Part shown: positions 46,589-56,315 of the stretch, piece by piece | How the letters are laid out: each line of letters opens with the position of its first letter | Position numbering within the stretch: the first letter of the stretch is position 1 | NCBI GenBank assembly: GCA_007571305.1 | Contig: RKRR01000113.1 | Location: 1 to 64,000 of the forward strand | Origin: Candidatus Poribacteria bacterium | Lineage (GTDB): Bacteria > Poribacteria > WGA-4E > WGA-3G | Direction: 5' to 3' | DNA length: 64,000 nt | Notes under the pieces: model-generated | Seen by the model: only the letters and a program-made list of their open reading frames with translations | Told to the model about the DNA's origin: nothing | Database searches by the model: none | Translations under genes and position numbers: made by a program

Positions 46589-47977
46589 ATGGCTACGTAT
46601 GATCTCGGAATAATAGGTGGAGGACCAGGGGGTTACGTCGCGGCTATTAAAGCGGCGCAACTTGGCGGCAGCATCTGCCTGATAGAAAAGGGAGAGTGGG
46701 GCGGTACCTGTCTAAATCGAGGGTGTATTCCAACGAAAACCCTCTCCTCGGTTGCCAACTTGGCGACACAGGTTCAAGAAGCATCTGCTTTCGGTGTGAA
46801 CATCAACGGTGACCCAGTCATCGACTACTCTCAGGTATTGACTCACAAAGCCTCGGTCATCCAGCAACTCACAGGTGGCATTGCGCAATTGCTGAAGGCA
46901 AACAGAATTGATACTTTCAATGGAACAGCGACACTCACTGACAGAAATACCATTGTCGTCAGCAAACCTGATGGCACAACCGAACCATTACACGCAAAAA
47001 ATATTATCATTGCCACAGGTTCTGAACCTACAGAGCCGCCTATTTTTGAAATAGATGAGAGCCAAGTCTTGACGACAACTGGTATCCTCAACCTTACAGA
47101 ACTCCCTGAAAGCCTACTGATTGTGGGGGGTGGCGTTTCAGGATGTGAGTTTGCTTCCATCTTCAATGCACTCGGTTGCCGTGTGACTGTGTTGGAACTC
47201 CTTCCCACAATTTTAGCGACTGAAGATATTCAGGTCATCCGGCATATCCAACTCTTCATGAAGCGGAAAGGTATTACCATCCATACTGGCGCGAAACTGA
47301 CTCATTACAAAAAATCGGATGCGGGTGTCACAGCGACGCTTGAATCCGGTGAAGAGTTGACAGCGCAAAAGATGCTTGTCTCGATCGGGAGACGCTACAA
47401 CACAGATGGAATCGGTTTAGAAAAGGTTGGTGTTCGTACAGACGCTGGGAAAATCGTCGTGGACACCCGAATGCAAACGAGCGTTACAGGTATCTATGCG
47501 GTCGGAGATGTCGCGAGTCGGTATCTGTTGGCACACGTTGCCTCGGCAGAGGGAAAGATTGCGGCACAGAACTGCCTTGGGAACAGCGTCGAGATGGATT
47601 ATCAGGTTATTCCCTGGTGTGTTTTCACTTTACCTGAAATTGGGCACGTCGGCATGACAGAAAAAGAGGCAACAGATGAGGGGTACGAAGTGAAGATAGG
47701 GCGATTTCCGTACGCCGCGAACGGGAAGGCATTGGGGTTACGCGAGACAGACGGGTTTGTTAAGACCGTTTCTGATGCCGATAGCGGGGATATTCTTGGC
47801 GTTCATATTCTTGGTGCCCAGGCTTCAATTCTCATTCATGAAGCCGCTGCTGCGATTCGCATGGGCGCGACTGCGATGGACATAGCAGGTACGGTGCATG
47901 CACATCCAACCCTCTCAGAAATCGTGATGGAATCTGCTGAAGCAGCGTATGATAGAGCAATTCATAGCCTACATTAG
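46589..47977 (+). CDS. lpdA: Dihydrolipoamide dehydrogenase
   Basis: The E3 flavoprotein of pyruvate/2-oxoglutarate dehydrogenase or glycine cleavage, reoxidising lipoyl dithiols with NAD. FAD motif GIIGGGPGGYVAA at 8-20; redox pair C41 and C46 in GGTCLNRGCIPTK; NAD motif IVGGGVSGCEFAS near 178-190; catalytic His-Glu in HAHPTLSE near the end. 462 residues, as expected. A TAGGAGG site precedes ATG. No E1/E2 genes are adjacent. It overlaps the convergent kinase gene by four bases. Confidence 0.95.
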   Translation: MATYDLGIIGGGPGGYVAAIKAAQLGGSICLIEKGEWGGTCLNRGCIPTKTLSSVANLATQVQEASAFGVNINGDPVIDYSQVLTHKASVIQQLTGGIAQLLKANRIDTFNGTATLTDRNTIVVSKPDGTTEPLHAKNIIIATGSEPTEPPIFEIDESQVLTTTGILNLTELPESLLIVGGGVSGCEFASIFNALGCRVTVLELLPTILATEDIQVIRHIQLFMKRKGITIHTGAKLTHYKKSDAGVTATLESGEELTAQKMLVSIGRRYNTDGIGLEKVGVRTDAGKIVVDTRMQTSVTGIYAVGDVASRYLLAHVASAEGKIAAQNCLGNSVEMDYQVIPWCVFTLPEIGHVGMTEKEATDEGYEVKIGRFPYAANGKALGLRETDGFVKTVSDADSGDILGVHILGAQASILIHEAAAAIRMGATAMDIAGTVHAHPTLSEIVMESAEAAYDRAIHSLH

Positions 47978-48879
47978 AAACGGACGGCCTCTTGAAGCTC
48001 ACCATAACGGGATGAGATCTCGGAAAACTGAACATCTCTTTGCCGATTGATACTGAAATCCTCAATATTAAAAGAGGCAACAACTGCGCCATATACCATC
48101 GCGCTGCGTATCGCTTCCTCAGAGGTATCTCCAATAGATGCGAGATAACCCATCATACCGCCCGCGAAACTATCGCCTGCCCCCGTAGGATCAGTTACCT
48201 GTGTGAGCGGATATGCCGGAGCACTGAAGAAGGATGATTCCGTCACACTGATTGCACCGTGCTCTCCCTTCTTGATGATCACTCGCTCTGGACCATAACG
48301 TAAAATTGTCCGTGCTGCCCGCATCAAATTAGCATCGCCAGTGAACAATAATGCCTCGCTATCATTCAAGATGAGAATATCCACGTGTGCTAAAAGTGCC
48401 TCTAACGCCTCTCGCTCTTCATTAATCCAAAAGTCCATCGTATCACATACAACAAGTTTCGGATCCGCTGCTTGCTCAATGATGCTCACCTGTAATACCG
48501 GGGAGTTATTTGCCAAAAAGAGATAAGGAGTATCTTTGTAAGCTTCAGGCAAAATAGGATGGAAATCAGCAACAACATTTAACTCTGTAAAAAGTGTATC
48601 TCGCACGTTAAAGTCTTTGGCATAACGACCACCCCATCGAAATGATTTGCCGTTATTAACCCGTTTTAAACCTTGGAGATCGATACCTTGGGCCTCAAGG
48701 AAGTCGGTGTATGTGTGCGGAAAATCAGCACCAACAACGCCAACAAGCTGGACAGCCCCTGTAAAAAAACTCGCGGCGACAGCAGCATAGACACCAGAGC
48801 CGCCAAGCACGTCTTCAACCCGTACACTCGGCGTTTCTACTGTATCTAAAGTAACCGTCCCAACGATCAAAACTCCCAT
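47974..48879 (-). CDS. PfkB-family kinase, possible adenosine kinase
   Basis: A 301-residue ribokinase-fold kinase. GGSGVYAAVAASFF (about 26-39) is the first PfkB motif and DPTGAGDSFAGG (about 233-244) the second, with the catalytic aspartate in GAGD. The family covers sugar and nucleoside kinases. It lies downstream of metK and ahcY on the same strand, so phosphorylation of adenosine released by AhcY is an attractive role, but the sequence alone does not fix the substrate. Confidence 0.85.
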   Translation of the reverse strand: MGVLIVGTVTLDTVETPSVRVEDVLGGSGVYAAVAASFFTGAVQLVGVVGADFPHTYTDFLEAQGIDLQGLKRVNNGKSFRWGGRYAKDFNVRDTLFTELNVVADFHPILPEAYKDTPYLFLANNSPVLQVSIIEQAADPKLVVCDTMDFWINEEREALEALLAHVDILILNDSEALLFTGDANLMRAARTILRYGPERVIIKKGEHGAISVTESSFFSAPAYPLTQVTDPTGAGDSFAGGMMGYLASIGDTSEEAIRSAMVYGAVVASFNIEDFSINRQRDVQFSEISSRYGELQEAVRF

Positions 48880-48919
48880 ATTTTAGACTTTTGTCTCCCA
48901 AATGTGTAGATAGGATTTT

Positions 48920-49156
48920 TCAGAATGAGAAGGGACCCGGTCTATTTTTGTTTTCCCGTAGCGCGCGGATAACCCGTCGGAGTCGGCGAACGAAGATAAC
49001 ACCCAGCACAATAATGACTGGATACTGCAAGAAACTCAACACTTTTAGTAATGTCGGTGGAAGTTGTATCTGTTGAGAGGATGCCATCCAGATCGGTAAT
49101 AATAGCAGTGCCGACAGGAGTAATATCACGCCCTCCAAAATCTCTGATTTTTTCAT
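48920..49156 (-). CDS. Small two-helix membrane protein
   Basis: 78 residues with two hydrophobic segments (about 9-26 and 42-58) and a basic tail (RRLRRVIRALRENKNR). GTGAGGC lies before the ATG. Its position between ahcY and the kinase in a same-strand run supports it as a real gene. Family not recognised. Confidence 0.6.
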   Translation of the reverse strand: MKKSEILEGVILLLSALLLLPIWMASSQQIQLPPTLLKVLSFLQYPVIIVLGVIFVRRLRRVIRALRENKNRPGPFSF

Positions 49157-49207
49157 AGATGCCTCACAAAAGAATGGTATCCAAGAAACGGTTCTGGAAA
49201 TATGGCA

Positions 49208-50470
49208 CTAAGTCCCCATTTCCCACGAGTTGAGATATTTTTCCTGCTCTGGGGTGAGTGTATCAATTTCAACGCCGAATGCTTCCAGCTTGAGCTGCGC
49301 CACGGTCTCATCGATGGATTCGGGGACATCATATACACGATTTTCAAGATTATCCCGATTTTGGGCAATGTACTCAAGACACAACGCTTGATTCGCGAAG
49401 CTCATGTCCATAACACTCGCCGGATGCCCCTCAGCAGCAGCCAAATTCACCAGTCTGCCTTCGCCGACAAGATAGAGTCTCCTGCCATCCCCAAGAGTAT
49501 ATACATCTACATAGGGGCGGGCGTTCCCTTTATCGACGCACAATTCTTCAAGTGCCGGAATGTCAATTTCAACGTTGAAGTGCCCCGAATTCGCTATAAT
49601 CGCACCGTCCTTCATTGATTTGAAATGTTCCTGACGTAAGACGTGAATATCCCCTGTGAGTGTGATAACTAAATCTGCTTCCTGAACCGCTTTCTGCATC
49701 GGCATGACTCGAAACCCATCCATCACTGCCTCCAATGCTTTTATAGCCGTGACCTCCGTTACAATGACATTCGCGCCTAAGCCGCGTGCCCGGTTAGCAA
49801 CTCCCCTGCCACACCAACCATAGCCTGCGACAACGACTGTCGTTCCGGCAATAAGCAGATTCGTCGCTCTGATAATACCGTCCAATGTACTTTGTCCGGT
49901 GCCATATCGGTTATCAAAAAAATGCTTCGTCCGTGCGTCATTCACAGCGATGATCGGATATCTCAACACACCTTCGGTTGCCATACTTTTGAGTCGGATA
50001 ACTCCGGTTGTTGTCTCCTCTGTCCCCGCAACGATTTGCTCTACTAAAGCTGGATTTGTTTCTTCAGAATGGAGTCTTGAAACGAGATCGGCACCGTCAT
50101 CCATGGTGATCATCGGTTGCAAATCAAGTGTGGCATCAATATGTTTGTAATAAGTTTCTGTATCTTCTCCATTAATCGCAAAAACACCTATCTCCTCATC
50201 AACAACAAGAGATGCAGCAACATCGTCCTGTGTACTGAGTGGATTTGATGCGCAGACGACCGCTTCTGCACCACCTGCCTTCAAGGTTTTCATCAAGTTG
50301 GCTGTTTCAGTTGTAACATGTAAGCACGCTGCTACTCTCAACCCCTCCAATGGACGTTCATTTTCAAACCGGTCGCGGATGGAATCCAAAACGGGCATGA
50401 ACCGATTTGCCCAGTCGATTCGTTGTCTACCTGTTGGTGCGAGTTCCGTTGTTTTTATGTCGTAGTTCAT
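49208..50470 (-). CDS. ahcY: Adenosylhomocysteinase
   Basis: Splits S-adenosylhomocysteine into adenosine and homocysteine, removing the inhibitor left by SAM-dependent methyltransferases. ATG 50468-50470 behind AAAGGA gives 420 residues; an upstream in-frame ATG would overlap metK. The NAD site is [12 protein letters not shown] (about 216-227), with DDGAD (about 125) and [14 protein letters not shown] as catalytic and signature parts. The length fits the short bacterial/archaeal form without the plant-type insert. It follows metK by 40 bases. Confidence 0.95.
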   Translation of the reverse strand: MNYDIKTTELAPTGRQRIDWANRFMPVLDSIRDRFENERPLEGLRVAACLHVTTETANLMKTLKAGGAEAVVCASNPLSTQDDVAASLVVDEEIGVFAINGEDTETYYKHIDATLDLQPMITMDDGADLVSRLHSEETNPALVEQIVAGTEETTTGVIRLKSMATEGVLRYPIIAVNDARTKHFFDNRYGTGQSTLDGIIRATNLLIAGTTVVVAGYGWCGRGVANRARGLGANVIVTEVTAIKALEAVMDGFRVMPMQKAVQEADLVITLTGDIHVLRQEHFKSMKDGAIIANSGHFNVEIDIPALEELCVDKGNARPYVDVYTLGDGRRLYLVGEGRLVNLAAAEGHPASVMDMSFANQALCLEYIAQNRDNLENRVYDVPESIDETVAQLKLEAFGVEIDTLTPEQEKYLNSWEMGT

Positions 50471-50510
50471 TACTATCCTTTTGTTTATTGGTATTCTTAA
50501 TTTTCCCAAT

Positions 50511-51635
50511 CTACTGAAGTTTTTCGACGTAGTCGGTCTCTTCCCAGGTGAAACCGGGTTCTTCACGTCCGAAATGTCCGTATGCGGCAGTATTTTGATA
50601 AATAGGCTGGCGCAATTTTAACCGTTCTATGATGCCTGCCGGTGTTAAATCGAAGTGTGTATTGACAAGTTTAGTGAGAGCCTCCGCATCGCCAGTCCCA
50701 AACGTATCTACCATGACAGAAGTGGGATCTTTCCTACCGATTGCATAGGAGATCTGAATTTCGCACCGTTCTGCGAGACCGGCGGCAACAAGGTTTTTAG
50801 CAACATGACGTGCTGCATAAGTTGCACTTCGATCTACTTTTGTAGGATCTTTCCCAGACAGCGCGCCTCCACCATGCCGTCCCATCCCGCCATACGTATC
50901 AACAATAATTTTTCGTCCAGTTAACCCGGCATCACCTTGGGGACCACCGGTTACAAAACGTCCGGTTGGATTGATATGATATTTAACATCCGGGCTTTGG
51001 AGATCTTCAGGGATAATTTCTTTGATGACTTCTTCAATAATTGCTTCACGTAGTTCGCTATCCGCAACATCAGGATCGTGTTGTGAAGAAATGACAACCG
51101 TGGTGACAGCCTTAGGTTTACTGTCAACATATTCCACTGTTACTTGGGATTTTCCGTCGGGACGAATAAAGGGGAGGGTACGATCTTTGCGAACTTTCGC
51201 CAAACGCTGGGTGAGTTGATGGGCGAGCGTAATCGGCAGTGGCATCAATTCTGGCGTTTCGGTACATGCGTATCCAAACATCAACCCTTGATCGCCTGCA
51301 CCGCCAGGATTAACACCCATTGCAATATCAGGCGATTGCTTATCAATGATACTCAACACAGCACTCCGTTCAGCATCAAAGCCGTATTCGATATCGGTGT
51401 AACCGATATCAGCTATTACTTTTCGTGCAATTTGTTGTGCATCATAGTTTGCTGTCGTTGTGATTTCACCAGTAATGACTGCGAGTCCTGTTGTGACCAA
51501 AGTTTCACAAGCGACTCTCGCCATTGGGTCGCTTGTGAATATGTTATCAAGTACCGCATCAGAAATCTGGTCTGCGATTTTGTCCGGGTGTCCTTCAGTA
51601 ACGGATTCGGACGTAAACAAAAAATTTTTGCTCAA
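50511..51635 (-). CDS. metK: S-adenosylmethionine synthetase
   Basis: Makes SAM from ATP and methionine. A TTG at 51633-51635 is chosen as the start: it has AGGAG eight bases upstream and gives the typical [19 protein letters not shown]. An open frame reaching 51812 adds 59 residues with no family likeness. Motifs: [27 protein letters not shown] and [16 protein letters not shown]. 374 residues. It begins the metK-ahcY-membrane protein-kinase run and may be transcribed from rpsA or from its own leader. Confidence 0.95.
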   Translation of the reverse strand: MSKNFLFTSESVTEGHPDKIADQISDAVLDNIFTSDPMARVACETLVTTGLAVITGEITTTANYDAQQIARKVIADIGYTDIEYGFDAERSAVLSIIDKQSPDIAMGVNPGGAGDQGLMFGYACTETPELMPLPITLAHQLTQRLAKVRKDRTLPFIRPDGKSQVTVEYVDSKPKAVTTVVISSQHDPDVADSELREAIIEEVIKEIIPEDLQSPDVKYHINPTGRFVTGGPQGDAGLTGRKIIVDTYGGMGRHGGGALSGKDPTKVDRSATYAARHVAKNLVAAGLAERCEIQISYAIGRKDPTSVMVDTFGTGDAEALTKLVNTHFDLTPAGIIERLKLRQPIYQNTAAYGHFGREEPGFTWEETDYVEKLQ

Positions 51636-51892
51636 TTCCACGTCTCCTAAGTGTACGTGTCTGCTCTCGCTCCGTCTTGTGGCGCAAGAGTTTTGTGCCT
51701 CGTCAAGCCTTTTTTGCAAGAGAGGACGGGTGGACATTCGTGCCCACCCATGCAGGTGAAATAGCGAAAACGCGCGCAAAAACCCACACCTACGTTTCAA
51801 ACGTAGGTACACTCTGTAACGAGACTTTTTGTTTCGTATTTTCGCCTCTGCGCCGAAAGTTTAGACGCAATTTCGGACAAAGATACGAAAAA
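51636..51892 (-). promoter_or_regulatory. Structured gap between rpsA and metK
   Basis: In the minus-strand direction there is a 9-bp palindrome CCTACGTTTGAAACGTAGG (51789-51807) followed shortly by GGGTTTTTG, which may end the rpsA message, and then a strong hairpin GGGTGGGCA, CGAA loop, TGTCCACCC (51728-51749). I found no SAM-I, SAM-II, SAM-III or SAH riboswitch consensus, but the placement before metK makes it a candidate leader. Confidence 0.5.
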
Positions 51893-54007
51893 TTAATTTT
51901 CAGAGTTCTCAGTGTCTTTAGGGTCTTCAATATTTGCGGTGTTTTCGGAGTTCTCCACATTTGCGACTTCCTCAGAACTCTCCGCGTTTGACTTACCCAT
52001 TTCCTCTTTGAGCAATGCCCCTAATGTGGTGACAGTCTCTTCATGCGCTGGCAGTTGCCGCCGCGGTTCCCGTTCACGCCGTGATCGCGGGGGTCGCTGG
52101 GATCGCATTCTCGTTGGCTGTTCTCGCTCAGGTGCCACAGCGCGTTCCTGCTCCGCAAGGAGTGCTTTCAAACTGAGCCCGATCCGTCGGTCCTTTGGAG
52201 ACAGATTAATTACTTTCAAATCCAATTCGTCGCCTACGGAAACCACTTCTTCCGGTTTTTCAATCCGTCGGTCTGCGAGTTCAGAGATGTGAATTAAGCC
52301 TTCAATACCTTCTTCAAGTTTAGTGAATGCTCCAAAACTCGTGAGATTGACAACCTTACCTCGCACGACGGAACCAACCTTGTACTTCTCGGGCACCTCT
52401 ACCCAGGGATCGGGTTGTGTCTGCTTGAGTCCCAATGAAACTCTACGTTCAGCGGCATCAATCTGCAACACGACTACCTCAATCTCACTGCCTTCCTTAA
52501 GTTCTTCATTGGCTGCATTACCACGTTTGGTCCATGAGAGGTCTGAGGTATGGATTAAACCGTCAATTCCTGGTTCGATTTCAACAAACGCTCCAAAACT
52601 CGTCAAATTTCGGATACGTCCGGTGATCTTGCTGCCAACAGGGGATCTCTCCTCCAAAAGTTCCCAAGGGTTTTGTTTTAACTGCTTGAGTCCAAGTGAA
52701 ATACGTTTATCTTCTCTCGATATTTCAAGGACAATGGCTTCGATTTCATCACCCTTATTGACAATTCTTGATGGAGCGACGTTACGGCGAGTCCATGCCA
52801 TCTCAGAGACATGAATCAAGCCTTCAACACCCTCTTCGAGTTGCAGGAACGCACCATAATTGACAATATTAACAACAACGCCACGAACCGTGGAGCCAAC
52901 TGGATATTTTTCCTCAATGTCTGTCCAGGGATCGGGAGTTTTCTGCTTCAAACCCAAGGAAATTTTCTCGTTCTCTTGATTGATACCGATGACTTGGACT
53001 TCGACCTCTTCCCCAACGGAGATGACATCAGATGGATGGTGTATTCGCTTCCAGGCCATATCCGTCTTGTGAAGTAATCCATCAACGCCACCCAGGTCAA
53101 CAAAAGCACCAAAAGCAGTGATATTTTTCACCACTCCTGTCACCTGTTGTCCTACTTCAAGTGTGTTGAGCACTTCTGAGCGTTTTTGGACAAGTTCGGC
53201 TTCCAACCAAGCCCGCCGCGACAGAACAATGTTATGCCGCCGCTTGCTCAGGCTGATAACCTTCATTTCAAGCGTTTGCCCTACATACTGCTCAAGGTTC
53301 TGGATAGGACGTAATTCAACTTGCGAAGCCGGTAAAAAACCTCGGAGTGACCCAACACTGACTCGTAGCCCTCCCTTAATCCGTTCGGTGATACGGCCCA
53401 TGACGGGTGTACCCGCTTCGTACGCGGTCGCAATTTCGTCCCAAATGAGCGTTTGGTCGGCGATCTTTTTCGAAAGAACTATCTGCCCTTCGGAGTCTTC
53501 GCGCCGCACAATATAGACATCGATCTCATCACCTACCTTAACAGTAGGCAAACCGTCCTGTCCAGCATCGAATTCAGATGCTGGAATATAACCTTCGGAC
53601 TTAAAGCCGATGTCAATCATTACTTCATCGCGGTTGGCATCTACGACGACACCTTTAACAATTTCGCCATCCGTAAACGCCTTGATCGAATTATCATACG
53701 CCTCTTCAAGAGATTCCGGGCTCATTGGTTCCGGTGGTTCTTCGGGTGCTGCCGCTACCTCTTCAGAGATGGTTTCATCAGTAAGCGGTGTTGCTTCTTC
53801 AACATCAGGGGTATCAGCAGTCGATTCCACTTCACCGTTTGTGGCTTCTTCATGCTCATCAGTGTCTGCGTTGGTTGCAGAAACTACTTCTGAAGTCTCT
53901 GCCTCGCTTGCTACTTCCTGATTAACTTCAACCGAACCTTCAGTTGGATGTTTTTCCTCTTCCACATCAACAGTGGAAGCATTTGTATTTGCCTGTTCGT
54001 TGTTCAT
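51893..54007 (-). CDS. rpsA: Ribosomal protein S1 with acidic extensions
   Basis: S1 unfolds mRNA and recruits it to the 30S subunit. The 704-residue protein has six S1 (OB-fold) repeats from about residue 110 to 610, each with the FGAFV or YGAFLQL and G(L/Y)xH/P(A/V)SE type signature. An unusual N-terminal stretch of about 100 residues is Glu/Thr/Ala-rich and very acidic, and the C-terminus ends in repeated NxEN/EDPKD motifs. A typical S1 has about 550-590 residues. The extra acidic ends are the main oddity. Confidence 0.93.
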   Translation of the reverse strand: MNNEQANTNASTVDVEEEKHPTEGSVEVNQEVASEAETSEVVSATNADTDEHEEATNGEVESTADTPDVEEATPLTDETISEEVAAAPEEPPEPMSPESLEEAYDNSIKAFTDGEIVKGVVVDANRDEVMIDIGFKSEGYIPASEFDAGQDGLPTVKVGDEIDVYIVRREDSEGQIVLSKKIADQTLIWDEIATAYEAGTPVMGRITERIKGGLRVSVGSLRGFLPASQVELRPIQNLEQYVGQTLEMKVISLSKRRHNIVLSRRAWLEAELVQKRSEVLNTLEVGQQVTGVVKNITAFGAFVDLGGVDGLLHKTDMAWKRIHHPSDVISVGEEVEVQVIGINQENEKISLGLKQKTPDPWTDIEEKYPVGSTVRGVVVNIVNYGAFLQLEEGVEGLIHVSEMAWTRRNVAPSRIVNKGDEIEAIVLEISREDKRISLGLKQLKQNPWELLEERSPVGSKITGRIRNLTSFGAFVEIEPGIDGLIHTSDLSWTKRGNAANEELKEGSEIEVVVLQIDAAERRVSLGLKQTQPDPWVEVPEKYKVGSVVRGKVVNLTSFGAFTKLEEGIEGLIHISELADRRIEKPEEVVSVGDELDLKVINLSPKDRRIGLSLKALLAEQERAVAPEREQPTRMRSQRPPRSRREREPRRQLPAHEETVTTLGALLKEEMGKSNAESSEEVANVENSENTANIEDPKDTENSEN

Positions 54008-54106
54008 TAAGATACCTGGTCCATTTAAAAACGCGTAGCCGCGTTAATCCGCCAGTTCCTCCTTATATTCAAAGTGCTTTTGGCACTTTCAAATCGGTTG
54101 CATAAT

Positions 54107-54135
54107 AGTATATCACAAATGCATAAAGAAAACAA
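54107..54135 (-). promoter_or_regulatory. Promoter of rpsA
   Basis: Minus strand: TTGTTT (54130-54135), 17 bases, TATACT (54107-54112). The leader contains an AAAGTGC-type hairpin with a four-base loop (about 54071-54089). Confidence 0.65.
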
Positions 54136-54226
54136 TAATAATTTTTTTACTGATATGATTTAATTTTCAGAAAAACCTTCCATTGGAAAACATCTTCTGA
54201 TTTGCGACTCAAACACAGAACTTTGC

Positions 54227-54255
54227 TTGATTTTTTTATCTATTTAAGATAGAAT
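54227..54255 (+). promoter_or_regulatory. Promoter of the STAS/RsbW pair
   Basis: TTGATT (54227-54232), 17 bases, TAGAAT (54250-54255), followed by the ribosome-binding AGAGGTG and ATG 54310. Confidence 0.6.
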
Positions 54256-54309
54256 TTAAAAACGGTTCCTTGAGTCAGGACCGGTTTTAATCTATAAGAG
54301 GTGATTTCC

Positions 54310-54654
54310 ATGGATTCGACAAAATTAATGAAACTCCGAGAAGAATCCGGTATTAAAGTAATTGAAATACAAACAGACTTGAGTAGTTACGCAGCATCTG
54401 ATTTACGAAAGGTTCTTGAGGGACTCTTAGCGGAAAAAGTTGAGAAGGTTGTTGTCAACCTCAGTCAAGTGAGTCATATAAACAGTACGGCGGTAGGGGC
54501 ATTAGTAGGTGTTGCAAAGCGGCTCCGCCAGAGTGGTGGCGACCTTAAAATTTGCTCACTCGCAGACAACTTAACACGTACCTTTAATCTCATCGGTGCA
54601 TCCAGCGTCGTCGAAATCTACGAATCAGAAAACAGTGCCCTCGCAGCGTTTTAA
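54310..54654 (+). CDS. STAS-domain anti-sigma factor antagonist
   Basis: A 114-residue STAS protein of the RsbV/SpoIIAA type. In the usual phosphorylation site the serine is in VSHINSTAVGALVG (S near residue 57). When unphosphorylated such proteins bind the RsbW-type kinase and free its client. The ATG at 54310 is preferred over the in-frame GTG nine bases upstream, which would sit in the ribosome-binding site. It is coupled to the RsbW-type gene 18 bases later. Confidence 0.88.
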   Translation: MDSTKLMKLREESGIKVIEIQTDLSSYAASDLRKVLEGLLAEKVEKVVVNLSQVSHINSTAVGALVGVAKRLRQSGGDLKICSLADNLTRTFNLIGASSVVEIYESENSALAAF

Positions 54655-54672
54655 GCAGAGTAAATTTAGTAC

Positions 54673-55128
54673 ATGGCGCAAGCAGACATTCAACTTCAAA
54701 TTCCGAGTGCTGCCTTTTACATAGAACCTGTTCGGGTATTCGTTGGTAACCTCGCACAAAGCCTCGGATTTTCCAGAAAACGTGTATCAGACATTCAACT
54801 CGTGCTTGACGAAATCTGTAGCAATGCAGTACACCATGGCTCGGCTGATGAAAAAGTTGGCGTTAAATTGTGTATCAGCATTGATACACATGCCCTTGAA
54901 ATTTTAGTAAGGGATACCGGCAGGCGGTATACAGGAGAAAAGAATTGGCTAACACATGAAAGACTCTCAGAGATTGAAATGAACCGTTCCCCAAACAACG
55001 AGAGAGGGCACGGTATCTTCATCGCTAAATCTCTCGCGGATATGCACGAAATGCAACCGAATGCGGCAGGCGGAACCGATGTCCGGGTTACCTTTCGCCT
55101 TCCAAAACCAAGAGATATCGAAATTTAA
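54673..55128 (+). CDS. RsbW-type anti-sigma factor/serine kinase
   Basis: 151 residues with a HATPase_c fold: the N-box LDEICSNAVHHGS (about 41-53) and the G-box RGHGIFIAKSLAD (about 115-127). It would phosphorylate STAS antagonists and bind a sigma factor or other target. No sigma factor gene is in the window. Its end overlaps by four bases with the convergent SpoIIE phosphatase gene. Confidence 0.88.
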   Translation: MAQADIQLQIPSAAFYIEPVRVFVGNLAQSLGFSRKRVSDIQLVLDEICSNAVHHGSADEKVGVKLCISIDTHALEILVRDTGRRYTGEKNWLTHERLSEIEMNRSPNNERGHGIFIAKSLADMHEMQPNAAGGTDVRVTFRLPKPRDIEI

Positions 55129-56315
55129 TCTTCCCCTGAAATCTCAATGGCAATAAGTGTTAGATCGTCGTCTTTTGGGCAGTTATCAGTGAAGGTATCA
55201 AGAGCGTCCGAGACACTGGTGATAAGTCCCGCTGCAGATCTTTTTGGGCACGTACATACTAATTTTTCGAGACGCTCTACTGTAAATTCTTCACCCTGTG
55301 GGTTTTTGGCTTCGTAGACACCATCAGTATAAAGGAACATTCTGCTTGACCGATCGAATGGATAATGTACCGTTTCATAAACCGAATCTCGCCAGATGCC
55401 CAATCCATTTCCTGTATGCCGATCACCAATAGTTTGGCATGTCTGTTGATGCGTGTCGTACAAAAATGGGAATGAATGCCCAGCATTTGCACAGATGAGT
55501 TCGCCTTTATCGAGGTCAATGATACCACAAAAGGCTGTTGCAAACATAAACAGGCGCGAACTAATCAAATCATTAAAACGGGTGTTTAGTATTTCAAGCA
55601 GATACCCTGGATTATCTTCGACTTCTTGCTGAAATTCCGCCAAAATTGTTTTAATGAAGACTGTTACAAAAGCCGCTGAAACGCCATGTCCCATAACATC
55701 AGAAATAAAAACACCGAGTCGATTCGGTGCAATTTCCCAGACATCAAAAAAATCCCCACCGACCGCCATTTCAGGACGGCAATGTGAAGCAATTCGAAAT
55801 CCTGATAATTCCTGCACACCATTCTGAGGAATCAGAATTTCCTGAATGCTTCGTGCCATTTGGAGCTCTTCTTGCAAGCGGGTATTATATTCTGCAAGCG
55901 TATCTTGGTAACGTTTAATCCGCAAGAGTGAACGTACGCGGGCAAGCACCTCTAAACTATCAAAAGGCTTCTCAATAAAATCGTCGGCACCTGCTTCAAT
56001 GGACTTAATTCTATTTTCGCGAGTGTCCCGTAGAGCCGTTATCATCACAATCGGAATGAATTCGGTAGCCTCGTTCGATCGGATTCGTTTCACAACCTCA
56101 AAACCATCCATTCTCGGCATGTTGATGTCCAACAAGATGAGATCTGGCATTTCTTTTTCGACAGCCTCGAGTGCCTCAAGTCCATCTGCAGCTGTGTAGA
56201 CTATATACCCGCGTGCATTGAGCTGAATTTGGAGAATTCTAACATTTTTGGGTTCATCATCAACAACAAGGACTTTCGCACCTTCTCGCTGTTCAGAAAT
56301 CACTTCCTCGCTCAT
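55125..56315 (-). CDS. Receiver-SpoIIE phosphatase (RsbU-like)
   Basis: 396 residues. A receiver domain (VLVVDDEPKN, phospho-acceptor in LILLDINMPRMDG, FIEKPFDSLE) is followed by a linker and a PP2C/SpoIIE domain (AVGGDFFDVW, VFISDVMGHGVSAAF, ANAGHSFPFLY, LYTDGVYEA, DDLTLIAIE). It would dephosphorylate a STAS antagonist when its receiver is phosphorylated. The ATG overlaps the previous stop by four bases, so it is coupled to the response regulator upstream. Confidence 0.93.
   Translation of the reverse strand: MSEEVISEQREGAKVLVVDDEPKNVRILQIQLNARGYIVYTAADGLEALEAVEKEMPDLILLDINMPRMDGFEVVKRIRSNEATEFIPIVMITALRDTRENRIKSIEAGADDFIEKPFDSLEVLARVRSLLRIKRYQDTLAEYNTRLQEELQMARSIQEILIPQNGVQELSGFRIASHCRPEMAVGGDFFDVWEIAPNRLGVFISDVMGHGVSAAFVTVFIKTILAEFQQEVEDNPGYLLEILNTRFNDLISSRLFMFATAFCGIIDLDKGELICANAGHSFPFLYDTHQQTCQTIGDRHTGNGLGIWRDSVYETVHYPFDRSSRMFLYTDGVYEAKNPQGEEFTVERLEKLVCTCPKRSAAGLITSVSDALDTFTDNCPKDDDLTLIAIEISGED

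Noticed and set aside
50511..51812. Long metK start with 59 extra residues
   Set aside because: The extra residues read through structured leader DNA; the TTG with AGGAG gives the family-typical N-terminus.
51636..51892. SAM-I or SAH riboswitch before metK
   Set aside because: Their conserved core sequences were not found; only unassigned hairpins remain.
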